Positions 34,036-46,167 of a DNA stretch of 64,000 nucleotides are shown one piece after another; the first letter of the stretch is position 1; every line of letters starts with the position of its first letter. The position numbers and the translations under genes were made by a program. The DNA is taken from positions 165,713,073-165,777,072 of the forward strand of contig CM019067.1 of the NCBI GenBank assembly GCA_009667805.1. Reading direction: 5' to 3'. The notes below the pieces were generated by a model that had not been told where the DNA came from, did no database searches, and saw only the letters and a list, made by a program, of their open reading frames with translations. The DNA comes from Leptobrachium leishanense (taxonomy: Eukaryota; Chordata; Amphibia; Anura; Megophryidae).

Positions 34036-35756
34036 CTATACAACTTCCCTTGGTCCCAGGCAAATCAACACTTCCCCTACCCCTCCTGGCTCCCGCCCAG
34101 CCTGTTGTCGGTAAGGGGCAAGGGTGACGTCTTCCCTGGTGGCTTGGGCAAAGTCCGTCGGGGAATCCCAGGTCAGGGAGGGGGTATTGTCGGGGCCAAG
34201 GGTTGGGCTGGTCTCACTTACCGTGGTCCCCTCGGAGTCTGTGTGCAGAGCCTTCCTTGCTTGATGACAGGTGGTGACGGGGCATACCCCGCCAGGGTGG
34301 GTGTCCTCAAAAGTAGAGGTCAGCAGACCAAGGTCGTTGCCGAGTAGTACTTCGGTTGGTAGGTCTTTCATGATCCCTACTTCCACGTCCCGGGCATCCG
34401 TGCCCCAATCGAGATGGACACGGGCTGTAGGGATCCGGCCACCGGCGACTCGGACAGCCACCGAGTGGCCTGTGGAGGCAGCCGGGGTAATAAGGTGGGG
34501 CTGTGCCAGGGTAAGGGTTGCGCCGGTGTCCCGCAGGCCGTTGGCACTCCGTCCATTCACCTGAACCTTTTGGCGATGGTGCTGCCGGTTATCTTGGGCA
34601 GCTGCTTGAATCGGGTCTGCTTCATGTAGGATGCCCCAGTCTTCGTCTGGAATTGCTGTGGGTTCTAGCTCCGGCTCATGTTGGCAACAATATGCCGTAG
34701 CTCTGCCCGGAGGGTGTGCTGGGCGATGCGGGGCAGGACGGTTGGCAGTCAGTGGACAGTGGTCCCGGATATGTCCGAATTGGTTGCACCCATAGCACCG
34801 GAGACCGGTTCGAGGAACCGGGGTGTGGATTGTCGGTGGCCGGGGTGCTCTCTCAGTGGGTGCGGTACGAGGCTGGGGTGCTGGATGGAACCGGGGAGGT
34901 GGGGGCCGGATGTCAGGAGGAGGTACTCGCCTGGCATCCTGGTATTCATCAGCGAGGCGGGTAGCTTCAGGCAGGGTAAGGGGACGTCGGTCTCGCACCC
35001 AATCCCAGACCTCTGGAGGTGAATAGTTATAGAACTGCTCCAGCAAGAGCAGTTGGATGATCTGGTCCGGTTGGGTGGCTTGGCATCCCTGGATCCAGCT
35101 GCGGACAGCCTGTTGCATGCGGTGCCCCCATTCTGCGTAGGAGTCATGGGTCCCTTTCTTTAGAGCTTGGAACCGGACTCGATATGCCTCGGGGGTGAGC
35201 GCATAGCGGGCCAGCAGGTGTTCCTTGACCCGCTCGTACACCATGCAGTCCTCATCCGCCACAGCCCGGTAAGCTTCAGCCGCTCTGCCCGTCAACTTAC
35301 TTGCCAGTAGAGGTACCCAATTTCAGGTCGCCACCTCTTGCAGGGCACATTGTCTTTCAAAATCTTGCAGGAAGCCGTCAATATCCTCGCTTCCCTCTGG
35401 GAAGAGTTTGAAGGTGGCAAAGGGAATCTTTTGCTTGGGCGGTCCGGTGCTGCCCTGGGGAGTCAGAGACCCACCGGACCGTTGCTGCATTTCTGCTTGG
35501 CAGAGTCTGTCCGTATCTGCCAAGACCCTCCCGATGATGTCGGTGGAGGGGTCTGTTCCGTACAAGGCCAGCCGCCACTGTACCTCTCGCCGCCATTCTG
35601 AGGTCTCAGAGCCCTCGGAGGGAGGCATACAAGCACGGTCGTCCTCCATCAATTCTCTGATGATGACCGCCTTCGGTTTGCCCCCGGGATCTTGCCTCTG
35701 GCTTTCAGCAATTCTTTAAGGACCGTGCGCTTCAGACCCTCATAGTGCTGGGCCAT
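34036..35756 (-). pseudogene. Gmr1-like gag and protease, broken
   Basis: ATG at 35756 opens a short N-terminal segment with a SAP-like helix pattern; a one-base slip in a G run near 35681 moves it out of phase. The next open part (35652-35323) ends at a TGA (35323-35325) and resumes in the same frame at 35295. Features are a SCAN-like capsid C terminus (LLLEQFYNYSPPEVW), a proline-rich linker, a zinc knuckle (CYGCNQFGHIRDHC) and a protease with DTGAT active site and VLLGNDLG flap-proximal motif. The frame stops at 34036, before integrase. One nonsense codon and one indel separate it from an open frame. Confidence 0.9.
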
Positions 35757-35990
35757 ACGGGGTTACGGCCGTTACTTGGGGTGTCCGCCTCTCGGACCCA
35801 GGGGTGTCTGAGACCGGGGTCAAGCCAGGGGCTGTTTTTCCCCCTGCTGGGCTGGTCTCAGAATCTCCCCCCGGATGGCGGCCGCTCCGGATGCTCGGCG
35901 TGTTGCGGTGACTGAGACCGGGGTCAAGCCAGCGGCTGTATTTCCCCCTGCTTGTCTGGTCTCAGCCGATCCCACCAGGCTGCCAGTCAA

Positions 35991-36560
35991 TGTGATGGAT
36001 CCCGCTACTCGGGGAGAGTAGATCCGCCGTCAGCGCTGAGTACACCTGGAGGTCGGCAGTGTGGTAGCGAGGTGCCGCTGGTGCTCGTAGAATAGCCCAA
36101 GGTTGCAGCGCTGTAGAGAGGTCCTTGAAGCGTCTCGGTTCCCAAAGCCCTGTTATCCCCAATTACTAGCCGAGGCAGGAGTAAAGGTTCAAACAATTAT
36201 TATTAGGTTATTTTTCATGGAGAACACAGCTTATTTATGGGGAAAAAAGACATTGTTCTCCCCTGGTCCGCCCTCAGCCCTCCCGGGGTGATTTCTGCCA
36301 CTGCCTAGAGCCATGGCCCAATTTCCCTTTGTTCACCTTGGGCCCCCCTGGTGGGTGCAGCCCTTATCTTGAGGCTCGGTGCCAGCTCGTCTGGTGAACT
36401 TTCCGTGGCTCTGAATGAGCGGGGAACAGGGGAACAACAGGGAAAATCATATTGAGGTACTTATCAAAATAAGGGCTAACGAACTTTTAATAACACACAA
36501 ATAAATAAACACTTGAACTGTTGTACTGCGCTACAGCATAGTGGTGGCTGTCCCGTCACA
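35991..36560 (-). repeat. 5' LTR of the Gmr1-like element (570 bp)
   Basis: Near-identical to 30797-31351 apart from small indels. The minus-strand sequence just inside it (ACTGGCAGCCTGGTGGGAT, from about 35987) resembles the leader after the 5' LTR of the element at 48075-53940, suggesting a shared primer-binding strategy. Confidence 0.92.
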
Positions 36561-36565
36561 CACAC

Positions 36566-39382
36566 ATCAAAGTGGAGTACCTAAAACCAGGGCTCAAGTA
36601 CTGCAGGAATACGTGGGAACGGCGTTCCTGCACTTCTACAGCGGCAATGTAGTTCCCACAAGGCCATTTCAATAGGCCAAGCCATGAATCTGCAGTAGGT
36701 ACTGCCACTACCAGCCAGGGACTTGTGCCCCACCAAGGTCAGCAGCAGAGCCAGAGAGTTGATGTATAAATATACATGTGAAGGAACCGTTCCCTTCCGT
36801 CTGTCCTAGCTCTCCAGACACCCCTTCGTTGCGGTCAGCCCGGCTACTGGGAGCGCTGTCCTCAGCGCCTCGAGCAGCTTGACCTGCCTGCTTCTGTTCC
36901 TCTGCCCTGGAGCCGTTAGGAATCTCCAGAAGGCCGCTCTCTGCCTTCTGAGGGTGATAGTGTATAGTGTAGCGTCGCTGAAATACAGACACCAGGCGCG
37001 GCTGTATGCTTTAAAACAGGATCCTCTCTCTCTGAGCTCTGAGAGTTTTCTGACTTTTTAATGAACAAAACGCCACCATTTATGCTGAAGTCCAACAGTC
37101 ATAATTTGCATACCCATACTAATTACATTAAATCAGTTATTTACAATAAACATTCTTTACATTCTTTAGCCTTTCAGCTCACACAACATTTGTATATTCA
37201 TTGTTCTAACACATCAGATTAAACACACACTATCAGAAATCCCTTGAATTAAACATGCAGCTAGATAATGGGAAAAACCCTGGTGCATAAATTACACAGC
37301 AGTAAAGCTTGTTTACTGTTTACACAAAAACACATTTACCTACAGGAATATAAGTATTTTTAAAACCAAAGCTATGCCATTTTACACTAAACTAAATTAA
37401 ACTAAAACCAAACGATGTAAAATATTTTTAAAAACACACGATATAAATGAACATAAAGTCTCTTGGGGTTTGAAGCATGGAGCGTTACATCAGCTCCATG
37501 ACAATACATATGTTGCAGAAACAAACAGAAAAGATAAAAAAAATATGTAATCGTATAATTGTATAATAATATATATTTATTGTTTAAATTATGATATTAT
37601 TTATATATTTGTGATAAAATGTGACAATTATTTCCCAAGTATTATATTTATGGTAGAAAAAAAATAAAAAAATAATGTATTTAATTTATTGCACATTTTG
37701 GTCCATGTTCCAGCTCAGCTGGTAATAGAGACCCAAAAGGGCACTTGTGTGAGCTATTAACCCATAGAGACTTCATATTAGCAGTGTTCCATCATTTTAT
37801 CAAACTCCTGGGCAAGTGACACCTATTTTGCTGACAGTGCATGTACAGTACATGAAATCAGATGTTCGCTGCCAAAACAATACAATGTACTTGTGCGCCA
37901 CACCACAACCACATAATGCACATGTGCAGGACACATCACAGTGACACATCAGGAGGTTTGTGTAGTGGAAGTGGTGAGTTCGCTCACTTTTTCTCCCCAC
38001 GACTTGACCCCCACCTGGAACCCACTCACTTTGTATATCAATGCTAGGTCTTGTATATCCTCTTCAATTTGTTAATGGCGGGAGTATTATAAGTAACACA
38101 TGATTGATAACAACCTAAATCATCTAAATTCCCTTGATCTACTTACTGTTCTTATTGTTTTTAACGTCCGAGTTGGTTAGTGGGTTAGGTGAGATGGATG
38201 CGGTGGCTTTCTGGACAGCCTTGAACATTTTCAATTCACTTGTTTACTGTTCTATTAAAATACCATTATAGACCAGGGTAAACATAGAATACATCTTCCA
38301 AGATCTGATCCATCTATATTCTCTTTTAATTTAAATTACCTTGCTTGATAAATGAATCACTGGATGTGAGCGAAGTAACATGCTTGAAACGATCCTGAGT
38401 GAGTAATGCCTTCTGCAGGTACACATGGAGGTTCAAGTTATTTAAGGCAGAGATAAAATGGTAAATGCAGAAGATGAGGGAGATTAATCAAGGTCAGTGT
38501 TACATATCAACCGTCTTCTTGCACAGTTCAAGGGAAGGTCTTTGTCAAAGAAAATACTCCGGCAAACATGCATAGGGGCTTAGATAACGAATATTCTGGA
38601 TTTAAAAAGGGCAAATGTAAAAACATTTCAATCTGTTGGTGATGAAACCTCTCAACAACATTTACAAAGTGGAAAATGTAGTATGCTTTAGCAGATGGAC
38701 TGGTGAGGTTTCTGTTCTTTGCATGTAATAATCTACATAGATTCTTGAGACACACGCACAAGCACAGAGTGCAATGCACTCATGCTCTACAGTTCAAGAT
38801 GATGTGGGGCACCCCTGGACAAACATACAAAACAAAAATAGAGAATTTAAAAAGTCTTATGATAATTTAACTGTTTTTTTTTTTTTAATTGGAAACCGTA
38901 TACATAGTGACAGGGTCATGATGTCAGTCTGGAAAAACTTTCATCAGGCCATCATGATGAGCTTACGCACGCTAAAACTTGAACCCATTCATGTATACTG
39001 TACTTCTATTTTGAAATAAACATTTCAATTACAGTCACCCCACTCCTTTTAGCTTTGCAAGTTCAGTTGAGCAGGGTCCTCTTTTCCTATCTTTCGCCAT
39101 GTATCAATCTTATTTGTTAATTTTATGATTGTTTACTTCTACATATTGTAGAGCACCGTAGAATATGTCGGCAATTTATAAAATATTAGTAATTGTACAG
39201 TACGACTTGGTGGAGTCGTGCAATGCTTTTGAATAATATACTAAATCCATATGTCAGTGCTTCCACTCATATATGACTACCACTTTGCCTCACTTAGCAA
39301 CCTATTGACTCTATTTGACACTTATACCTTAATTGCCCCATAGCACCTCTTATCCTCCCAATCGTTAATGAGTAGGATGTTG
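36566..39382. other. Unassigned sequence
   Basis: From 36588 a CAGGGCTCAAG start and GC-richer sequence to about 37000 could be a further repeat, but no matching end was found. From 37080 to 39382 the DNA is AT-rich with no recognised gene, terminal repeat or RNA. Confidence 0.35.
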
Positions 39383-39390
39383 CCCTAGAC

Positions 39391-39527
39391 CAGGGATGTC
39401 CAAACTCTGGACTCCCTGATGTCCATGAATACAACTCCCATGCTTCTCCATCCATCTAAAGCAGTCAGAGATTTCTAGGAGTTGTAATTCAGTAACATCT
39501 GGGGGTGCCAGAGTTTGGACATCCCTG
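39391..39527. mobile_element. Miniature hAT element (137 bp)
   Basis: Termini CAGGGATGTCCAAACTCTGG and CCAGAGTTTGGACATCCCTG are perfect inverted repeats, flanked by 8-bp sites CCCTAGAC (39383-39390) and CCCTTGAC (39528-39535), 7 of 8 identical. This size and duplication fit a hAT MITE. Confidence 0.9.
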
Positions 39528-39549
39528 CCCTTGACTGTCTATCTCTTTC

Positions 39550-40202
39550 AGAGCGAGACATGGAGGAACTCCAGCACTGGCTGCATGCACATCTGCTTTC
39601 AGTAAAGCGAGCTGCTCCAGACAACTTTTTTAATGTCTCTCTAAGGCTGGGGTCAGACGAACGCAATGCGAAAGTGCATTTAGCCGCACTTTATTACGGC
39701 CGTGGTAGCAGCAAATGATGTCCAATGCAGGCCCACACACGAAGTACGGTCGCACAACGGCCGCGCAATGCAAGCGGCAAACGAACACATTTTTGCAAGA
39801 ACGTGGAAACGCTAGTACTGACTTACAGAGTGCACTGCGCCCGCATAGCGGCATGTGTGCGTGATTAGGAGACGTCAGACGCTGCTCATGTACAGCCAAC
39901 ATAACGTCCAGACACCCAAAGTTTCCTGGTTTGGATCCATAAAAAAATCACTGCCGTAATTGTGCATCGTATGACCGCTATCGTGTATTCCGTGAAAAAG
40001 TACGCCCTTGCGTTCGGATGCGCTCTTTTATGGATGATGCGAAAAATAAGTTCGTCTGACCCTAGCTTAAGAAGCTTTAACGTCTCAAGCCACCTCTTCT
40101 GCGTCTTAGTTAAAATAGAGATGTTAGGGGTGACACGCAAATGGCTAACGACTAGTGCCAATTTTTCCATTAGTGTCCCACTGTTATCGCTTCAGTCACA
40201 AT
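39550..40202 (+). other. Exon-like open frame interrupted by a MITE (speculative)
   Basis: A pyrimidine tract and AG (TGTCTATCTCTTTCAG, 39536-39551) resemble a splice acceptor. They are followed by about 30 codons including MEELQHWLHAHLL. The MITE at 39644-40067 interrupts this frame. After it the frame resumes in phase (RSFNVSSHLF) and runs to a TAG at 40200-40202. I do not recognise the protein and codon evidence is thin. Confidence 0.2.
39644..40067. mobile_element. TA-flanked MITE, AGGCTAGGGTC family, copy 3 (424 bp, inverted)
   Basis: Left end AGGCTGGGGTCAGACGAACG and right end CGTCTGACCCTAGCT, with TA on both sides (39642-43 and 40068-69). The interior is the reverse complement of copies 1 and 2, so orientation is opposite. 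Confidence 0.88.
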
Positions 40203-40733
40203 AGCTACCTGTCTAATTTGCCTTGCTTCTGGCATTAGGCCTTGGGTAACGTGATAGCTTTTGATTTTAAATAGACTCTAGAGACTTCACACACTTTTTG
40301 TTATTCATTTGCTAGTAGTCTGCTCAGCAATTTGCAATAAGCTACGCTCTTTTCTGGTCATTGAATTATATTACCATGTGGTGAAAAATTTATATTTTTA
40401 TACAATATTTATAAAAGTCTTCAGCGATGTTTAAATTTAGAAAGAAATGCTGCATGTCCTATGGCTAAAGGGGGAAACAGTGTATTCTATAATATTTAAA
40501 TCTGCCTTTAATTACAATTATAAGTCTATATAAGTAAATAAGGAGATGTCCAATTTATCAGACTCTTCATTCAATCGATTTGATTCACAAATTCCAGCTT
40601 AGTTTTCCTAAATTGGAAATGATCTTATTTGGATTGATATGCATTTTGCATCATTAATCCCATATTTAATTATTTGTATTTCTAATTTTTTCTTTTAGTT
40701 TGAAGTTAGATTTAATTTATTTTATATTTTATA
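40203..40733. other. AT-rich sequence with nothing recognised
   Basis: No repeat end or coding motif was seen. Confidence 0.4.
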
Positions 40734-40737
40734 TTAA

Positions 40738-41987
40738 CCCCTTCCCTGCAGAGAACATGTGGGGAACGTCCTCATTATTATTATTATTATTATTCTTTTT
40801 ATTTATAAAGCGCCAGCATATTCCGCAGCGCTCATTGACCCCTGCTGTATGCGGAGGGCGTTCCCCACACGTCTTCCGCTCGGTGGGGGAGGCCAGAGAG
40901 ATACTCACCTCTCTGGTCCGGGTCCCGCGGCGTTCTGACTACCTTGATGTCAGACGCCGCTTTTATAGACCATCCGCCATAATGACGTCATCACGTCGGA
41001 CGCGATGACGCCATTTCCAGCCGACCCCCCCGGCAAAAGCAGGGAGATCGCCTGAAGGGAGGGGGGATCGCTTCTGATCCCTCTCCCTCCCGATCGGAAG
41101 GGTCTACAAAAAAAAGCCAGGCACCGCTTTGAAGGGCAGTGTCTGCCTTTCAAAGCAGTGCCTGGCTTTAACCCCTTAAATGCCGGACCGCGTTCTGGCG
41201 CTGTTCGGCGCCAGATCGTGGCCTAAATCCAGTGGAGGCCGCCATCTTGGATGGCGACTCCACCGCCGAGTCCCCCCTCAGCAACAGACATCATCGCGCA
41301 TGGTCCGATGACGTCAATTAGTCGGGGAATCCCTAGCTGCCTTGGGATATCCCAAGGAAATCCCCTGGAGGAGATAGGGGGTTCCTTTGAACTCCCATAT
41401 CTCCCGAACGGTGGCCTGAGCATGGCCTTTCGAATGATACCAAACATGACCAGGTTTAAAGTAAAGAAAAATAAATAAATAAAAAATAATAAAAAAATAA
41501 AAACGTGGGTTTTTTTGTAGGTGTGTTTTTATTAATGCAACAATATTGTTCACATTTCAATTATAATGTGAACAATGTTGCTGCACTAATGATTTTTTTC
41601 TATGGGGTGCATTTGCTAATAATCACGTAATTCCCCCCAAAAAAATGTAATGAGTCCCAATTTCCAATTTTTTTTAACAAGCACACCTGATAGAAAATAT
41701 AACTGCAAATGCTCATGTGATAAAATGTGAAAAAAACACTTTATACGTTGTTGATGATTAAAATTTTTAATTTTATTGCATGTTTTGTTATAATATACAG
41801 GCAGGACATGACGTATACTTATAATAATGATATATTATTAATCTGCCGAGTCTGCCGGAAAGAACAATATATAATATGTCTGAGTCATTTAATAAAACGT
41901 GGCCTCAAATCACGTTTAAACATAATGAGCAAAAGCGGTAAAAATTAGCTCAGCACACAGCGGTGAAATGGCTCAGCAGTGAAAGGG
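40738..41987. mobile_element. TTAA-flanked non-autonomous element (1250 bp), piggyBac-like target
   Basis: The element starts CCCCTTCCCTGC and ends GCAGTGAAAGGG, with TTAA directly outside both ends (40734-40737 and 41988-41991). TTAA duplication with CCC-starting ends fits piggyBac-type elements, although Kolobok also uses TTAA. The left part has TGTGGGGAACGTC and its complement around an inserted L2 tail. The right part ends AGCTCAGCACACAGCGGTG and GAAATGGCTCAGCAG. No transposase is present. Confidence 0.82.
40774..40832 (-). repeat. Isolated L2 3' tail, no L2 body, inside the TTAA element
   Basis: On the minus strand this reads AGCGCTGCGGAATATGCTGG, then GCGCTTTATAAATAAA and an AAT repeat, matching the tail of the L2 element at 5115-5172. 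Only about 59 bp are present, inserted between the two halves of a TGTGGGGAACGTC inverted repeat. Confidence 0.85.
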
Positions 41988-42630
41988 TTAAATAACGTCT
42001 AACAATGCTAAGTATTGAATTTAATTATTTTCTGGCCTTATATCCTGGTGTATGCTTTTCAATGGAAAATTAAAATGACAATGAAGTATATAGTAGTGAG
42101 TCAAACGATAAAAAACTCAATAATAAAGAAAAATTATTCAAATAGTGCTGGGAAACTTAATTTAAGAATTGGAAATGACAAATCCATTGACGTGAAAAAG
42201 TCTTGTATATTTCAGCTGATAATAAATAGTGGGTCGAGTTTGACCTGCAAATGAAAGACAAATAAATAAATAAAAGAGTGACTTATGACTTATATGTCAA
42301 CTTAAGACAAGGATTTATACACTGTATTATGGAGAGTGACAATTCCTGTGATTATGCATTCAGTCATATACCAAACATATTATATTATTTCTTTCTGTAC
42401 ATTTTTTTTTCTTCATTTTACTAAATTGTCTGGTATGATATATATAATTATGTCATGTCACTTATAGATAGTGCATTCCATACCTTGATTATACTTATAA
42501 AAATAGTTAGAAATTTCACAAAGCCAAATAAGAAAGTTCTGCCCACAGACTCAAATTATAGTTACAGCCTGGCACTTTAATTGCTAGTGTTTCATTTGTT
42601 TCACTTGCTGACAATGGGGATAATGACTTT

Positions 42631-42802
42631 CAGGGTTATTCAGAGAAAGGTGAAACTCTGGAGAACTTTTAGAGAAGTGAAAACTCTAGGTCAAAATAGC
42701 CAGAAAAAATCTCCCATTTATCTCACTTTCCTAGAATTTTGACCTAGAATTTTCACTTCTCCAAAAGTTCTCCAGAGTTTCACCTTTCTCTGAATAACTC
42801 TA
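42631..42802. mobile_element. CAGGGTTATTC-family element, short palindromic form (172 bp)
   Basis: The left end CAGGGTTATTCAGAGAAAGG mirrors CCTTTCTCTGAATAACTCT at the right end. The arms contain AGAAGTGAAAACTCTAGGTC and complement. The outermost right bases have decayed, so no target duplication can be read. Confidence 0.72.
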
Positions 42803-43212
42803 AAAGTGTAAGCCAAACAATTTTAAAAATGTTTATGATGGATTTAGAAAAAAAATCCTTATAGCAACCTCCATTACTCAACTACATTCAAGAATAGCTT
42901 GTGAGTGGGGCTCGATTTTTCCTTATGTTTGTATATTTTGACAACCACTTTTAAATAGTTCAATGTGCACCAAATTGGAGCTGTGGGATTATCTGTGTGA
43001 AGTACTTTTTTGTGATTTTTCTGTATTGCAGGCTTATTGGGCACTGGAGTGTTATTTTTAAGTCTAAATAAATCCAGTTTGGTAAAAGAGGTATTTCAGC
43101 ATTTGAGTTAATTTACTTGTTTTTGACCTGTAAGGATGTACAGTTTGTATGTATCTTCAACTTTCAGTAACCCACATCATACAGCTCTATCTTTGTTATG
43201 TTCCTAGATTAA

Positions 43213-43686
43213 CCCCTGTCACTACCAAGTGATTTAAAAAAAAAAACATTTTCAGAAGCCAGTTTTTTTTATAAAATATTTTTTTTTAATTATAAAGTAA
43301 GAAATATTTGAGTTTATACCCATTGTATTTCTTACTGTAAATAACCTATTTTTGGAAAGTAGATGGCGCCATCTACTGCCAAATTGAGTTAGAGGTTTGA
43401 GCGGTTGGTCTATTTTCTTCTCTTTCTCCCTGCATCGGCTGCTGAAAGCCCGATATTTCAGAGCTGTGAGCAGATGATTTTACAGATTTAGCTCTTTGGA
43501 CATTATGGCCACAGGGCTAAAACTTGGGGAGGCACCTCCTGCAGCTCAAAAGCAAACAAAATTAGTTTGCAGCAAACAAATTTAATTTGCTTTTAGGATG
43601 CAGATCAGCATACCAAGATATCTCGATAACGGGCATGAGACGGTGCCTTTGAAGCCCGAGATATTTTGATACCAGTAGTGAAGGGG
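43213..43686. mobile_element. TTAA-flanked element, CCCCTGTCACTACC type, copy A (474 bp)
   Basis: TTAA lies left (43209-43212) and the decayed TCAA right (43687-43690). The ends CCCCTGTCACTACCA and AGTAGTGAAGGGG are inverted repeats. It is collinear with 58341-58814 at the same length and orientation. A perfect 20-bp palindrome (AGTAGATGGCGCCATCTACT) lies at 43358-43377. It has no coding capacity. Confidence 0.82.
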
Positions 43687-43913
43687 TCAAAGTGTGTGAA
43701 GGAGTGACCTGCTGGATTCAGTCAAGAATTGTGTATTTATTGTTTTCTGGACCAGGTTCACCAACAACTAGACATCCAAAATGAGAATTGTTGATTAAAA
43801 AAACCTAGAAAAAACTAGTAATAGTAAAAAATACTTCAAAATGTTACTACAACTATTTCTAAAGCATCATACTGAAATTGTAGGTTAGTAACTATTAGTT
43901 TGACCACAACTGT

Positions 43914-44815
43914 CAGGGTTATTCAAATAGATCCGAATTGCTGGCGAAAGGTAACCGAACGCTGAAATTCATCGTTCGATTACTTTTCCTGGCCATTCGG
44001 CTATCCAGAGTGCAGACAGTTTGCAAAATGTTGGCGAATTGCCTGCACATAAGGTGCCTGTTCGGTGCCTGTTCGAGGGCAGTGAAATCCCCATAGAGAA
44101 GAAATGCTTCGTCTATTCAGAGAACAAAAACCAGCAGTGAAAGTTGCCGAATTGCCCTGCTGTTCGGTAGTTTAATTCGACAGGTTTATGCAGGCGAATC
44201 CTATTGGCCTCAATGTTAAAAATATTCCCGTTTTAATTCAATATCTAATAAACCGTTGATTATAATATTCTGCAGTAAAAAGTCTCTTTATTTTTAGAGT
44301 TTTTAGGATCTTTTTGGGATTTTTTGGGATTTTTTTGCAAACATTTCTTTTCCTTTTTTTTTAAATCAATTTTCTGTAACAGCCCTTTTTATTATCATTT
44401 ATTGGATCTTATATGTAAATTTCAGACATTTTCATGTAGTAGTTTCTTTGCAAACAGCATTTCAGTTTTCAAACATTCAAGCGTACTGTTTGTTTTTTCT
44501 CACTCCATTCATCTGCGGTGTCGGCTTTTTCCGGCGGCTGCTCTGCGCTGTGATCGGCTCCTGCTCGGGTTTCTCAGGCGTGTTCAGTGGGGTTAATTCA
44601 GATGTTTTTGCCGATTTCGGTGTGCATTCGCCTGGGTTTTGCGGTGAGTGTTCGGCAGGTTTGCAGCAGCTTTTCCCTGCACTACGACGGCACTGTGGTG
44701 CTTGCTGAATACACCGCAGGGTCGCCAAAATGGGATCGCCAAATTGCACCGAACTGAAGAGAACGAAAAGTCACCGAACATGCGGTGACTTTTTACTTCT
44801 CTTTGAATAACCCTG
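43914..44815. mobile_element. CAGGGTTATTC-family element, long form, copy 2 (902 bp)
   Basis: Starts CAGGGTTATTCAAATAGATC and ends TCTCTTTGAATAACCCTG, flanked by TGT on both sides (43911-43913 and 44816-44818). It is collinear with 8203-9091, sharing the AACCGAACGCTGAAA hairpin block, TGCCTGTTCGG words and a GTCACCGAACATGCGGTGAC hairpin near the right end. No ORF encodes a transposase. Confidence 0.86.
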
Positions 44816-45366
44816 TGTATTTCAAACAAGCTTTTAAAAATCTAAATTAAAGTGGTGTAAGTAAAGGATACATTTGTTCTTTTACTGATTGGGTAAAATC
44901 ATTGCTAAGAATTCCCTCTGGCCACTAATATCTATTCTAGTGAAGGTTGTTGAAACATATAGGGTAAGGTCATTACCAGAAAAAAAAAGGAATAAAGCTG
45001 CATCGTGCATTAAGTAAGATCAATGAAAGATGTTTCTTTTGTGAATAGAAATGAGCTTTCAATACATTAATACCCAAGCATTTGTACAGCCTTAAAACAC
45101 TTTTAAAAAATTGATTTCCAATATGTTTTGTAATGTTGAAATCCCATCACATATGTACATTGATTAGAAAGCTATACCACACCTTTAGCAAATGAGATGC
45201 CTACATTATTAGATAATAGGTGTTAGATATAAGACCTTTTTATATGGATTTGAAACCTTCTCCAGCAGACATAGACCATGTAATCTAGCATCTGTAATGC
45301 AATACCTGACTAAACCACACACGCAGTCTCAGAAATATTGCATGGATCTATTTAACACTACACTAA

Positions 45367-45535
45367 CAGGGTTATTCAGAGAAAGGTGAAAACCAGGAGA
45401 ATGACTGGAGAAGTGAAAATTCTAGGTGAAAATAGCCAAACCAGAAAAATTCTCCCATTTATCTCACTTTCCAAATCGGCTATTTGGTCTAGATTGTTCA
45501 TTCTCCTGGCTTTCACCTCTCTCTGAATAACCCTG
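45367..45535. mobile_element. CAGGGTTATTC-family element, short palindromic form (169 bp)
   Basis: Starts CAGGGTTATTCAGAGAAAGG and ends CTCTCTGAATAACCCTG. Both arms contain the AGAAGTGAAAATTCTAGGT block or its decayed complement, as in 18052-18233. The flanking triplets TAA and CTA do not match. Confidence 0.8.
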
Positions 45536-46167
45536 CTAGAATAGCTTTCTTACATGCAACTGACTGATCCAATCTTTCAGTTTAACTTTAAATAGTAAAG
45601 GACGGTTATAAATTAACTGCTAAATAAACTAATTGAAAATGTGGACCAAAATTATAATACGCGCATGAATAAAGACCTATGTGTGTGTCTGCCTTCTGGC
45701 TTTAGATTTAGAAAAATCTATATATAGATAAGTGCATGCTTGCCTTTTTTATGCTTCAGTATTTTGTTACAGGCATGGCCTGCCATTCCTATTTTCTCAT
45801 TTGTGTTTTTCTCTTCACTGACCATAATATGATTTCTAGATGTCTTTATTGATGAACAAAAGAAACCAATCAAAACATATGTTTTTTTTTTCTCTGTGTC
45901 TCTGAAAATCTCATTATCATGACTGCAAGAAGAAAATTCTAGCAGGTGTATAAGGCAAAACAAAAAGAGTCTTATACATTGTATTGGGACTCTAGAATAG
46001 AGTATATACAATTGGTATGCATTGTGGAGGCTCTGCTGAGATTATATACATGCATATTATTGCTGTTTGCAGAATGAATCTATACAAATGGTTTCATGTT
46101 TTTTTGCCTACTTTTTTGCATAGATACAATGCTTTTAAATCTCATTAGTTGAAGGTATGATTTTGGA

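Larger units (their letters stand above)
30797..36560 (-). mobile_element. Gmr1-like Ty3 retrotransposon with integrase upstream of RT, 5764 bp
   Basis: LTRs at 30797-31351 and 35991-36560 carry TGTGA and TCACA ends and are flanked by a perfect CACAC duplication (30792-30796 and 36561-36565). On the minus strand the order is gag, protease, integrase, RT, RNase H. That order, copia-like rather than Ty3-like, is the known hallmark of Gmr1-type elements. The capsid ends in a SCAN-like segment (QFYNYSPPEVWDWVRDRRP), agreeing with the proposed origin of SCAN domains from Gmr1-like Gag. The copy is broken by several frameshifts and nonsense codons, so it is not autonomous now. Confidence 0.93.
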
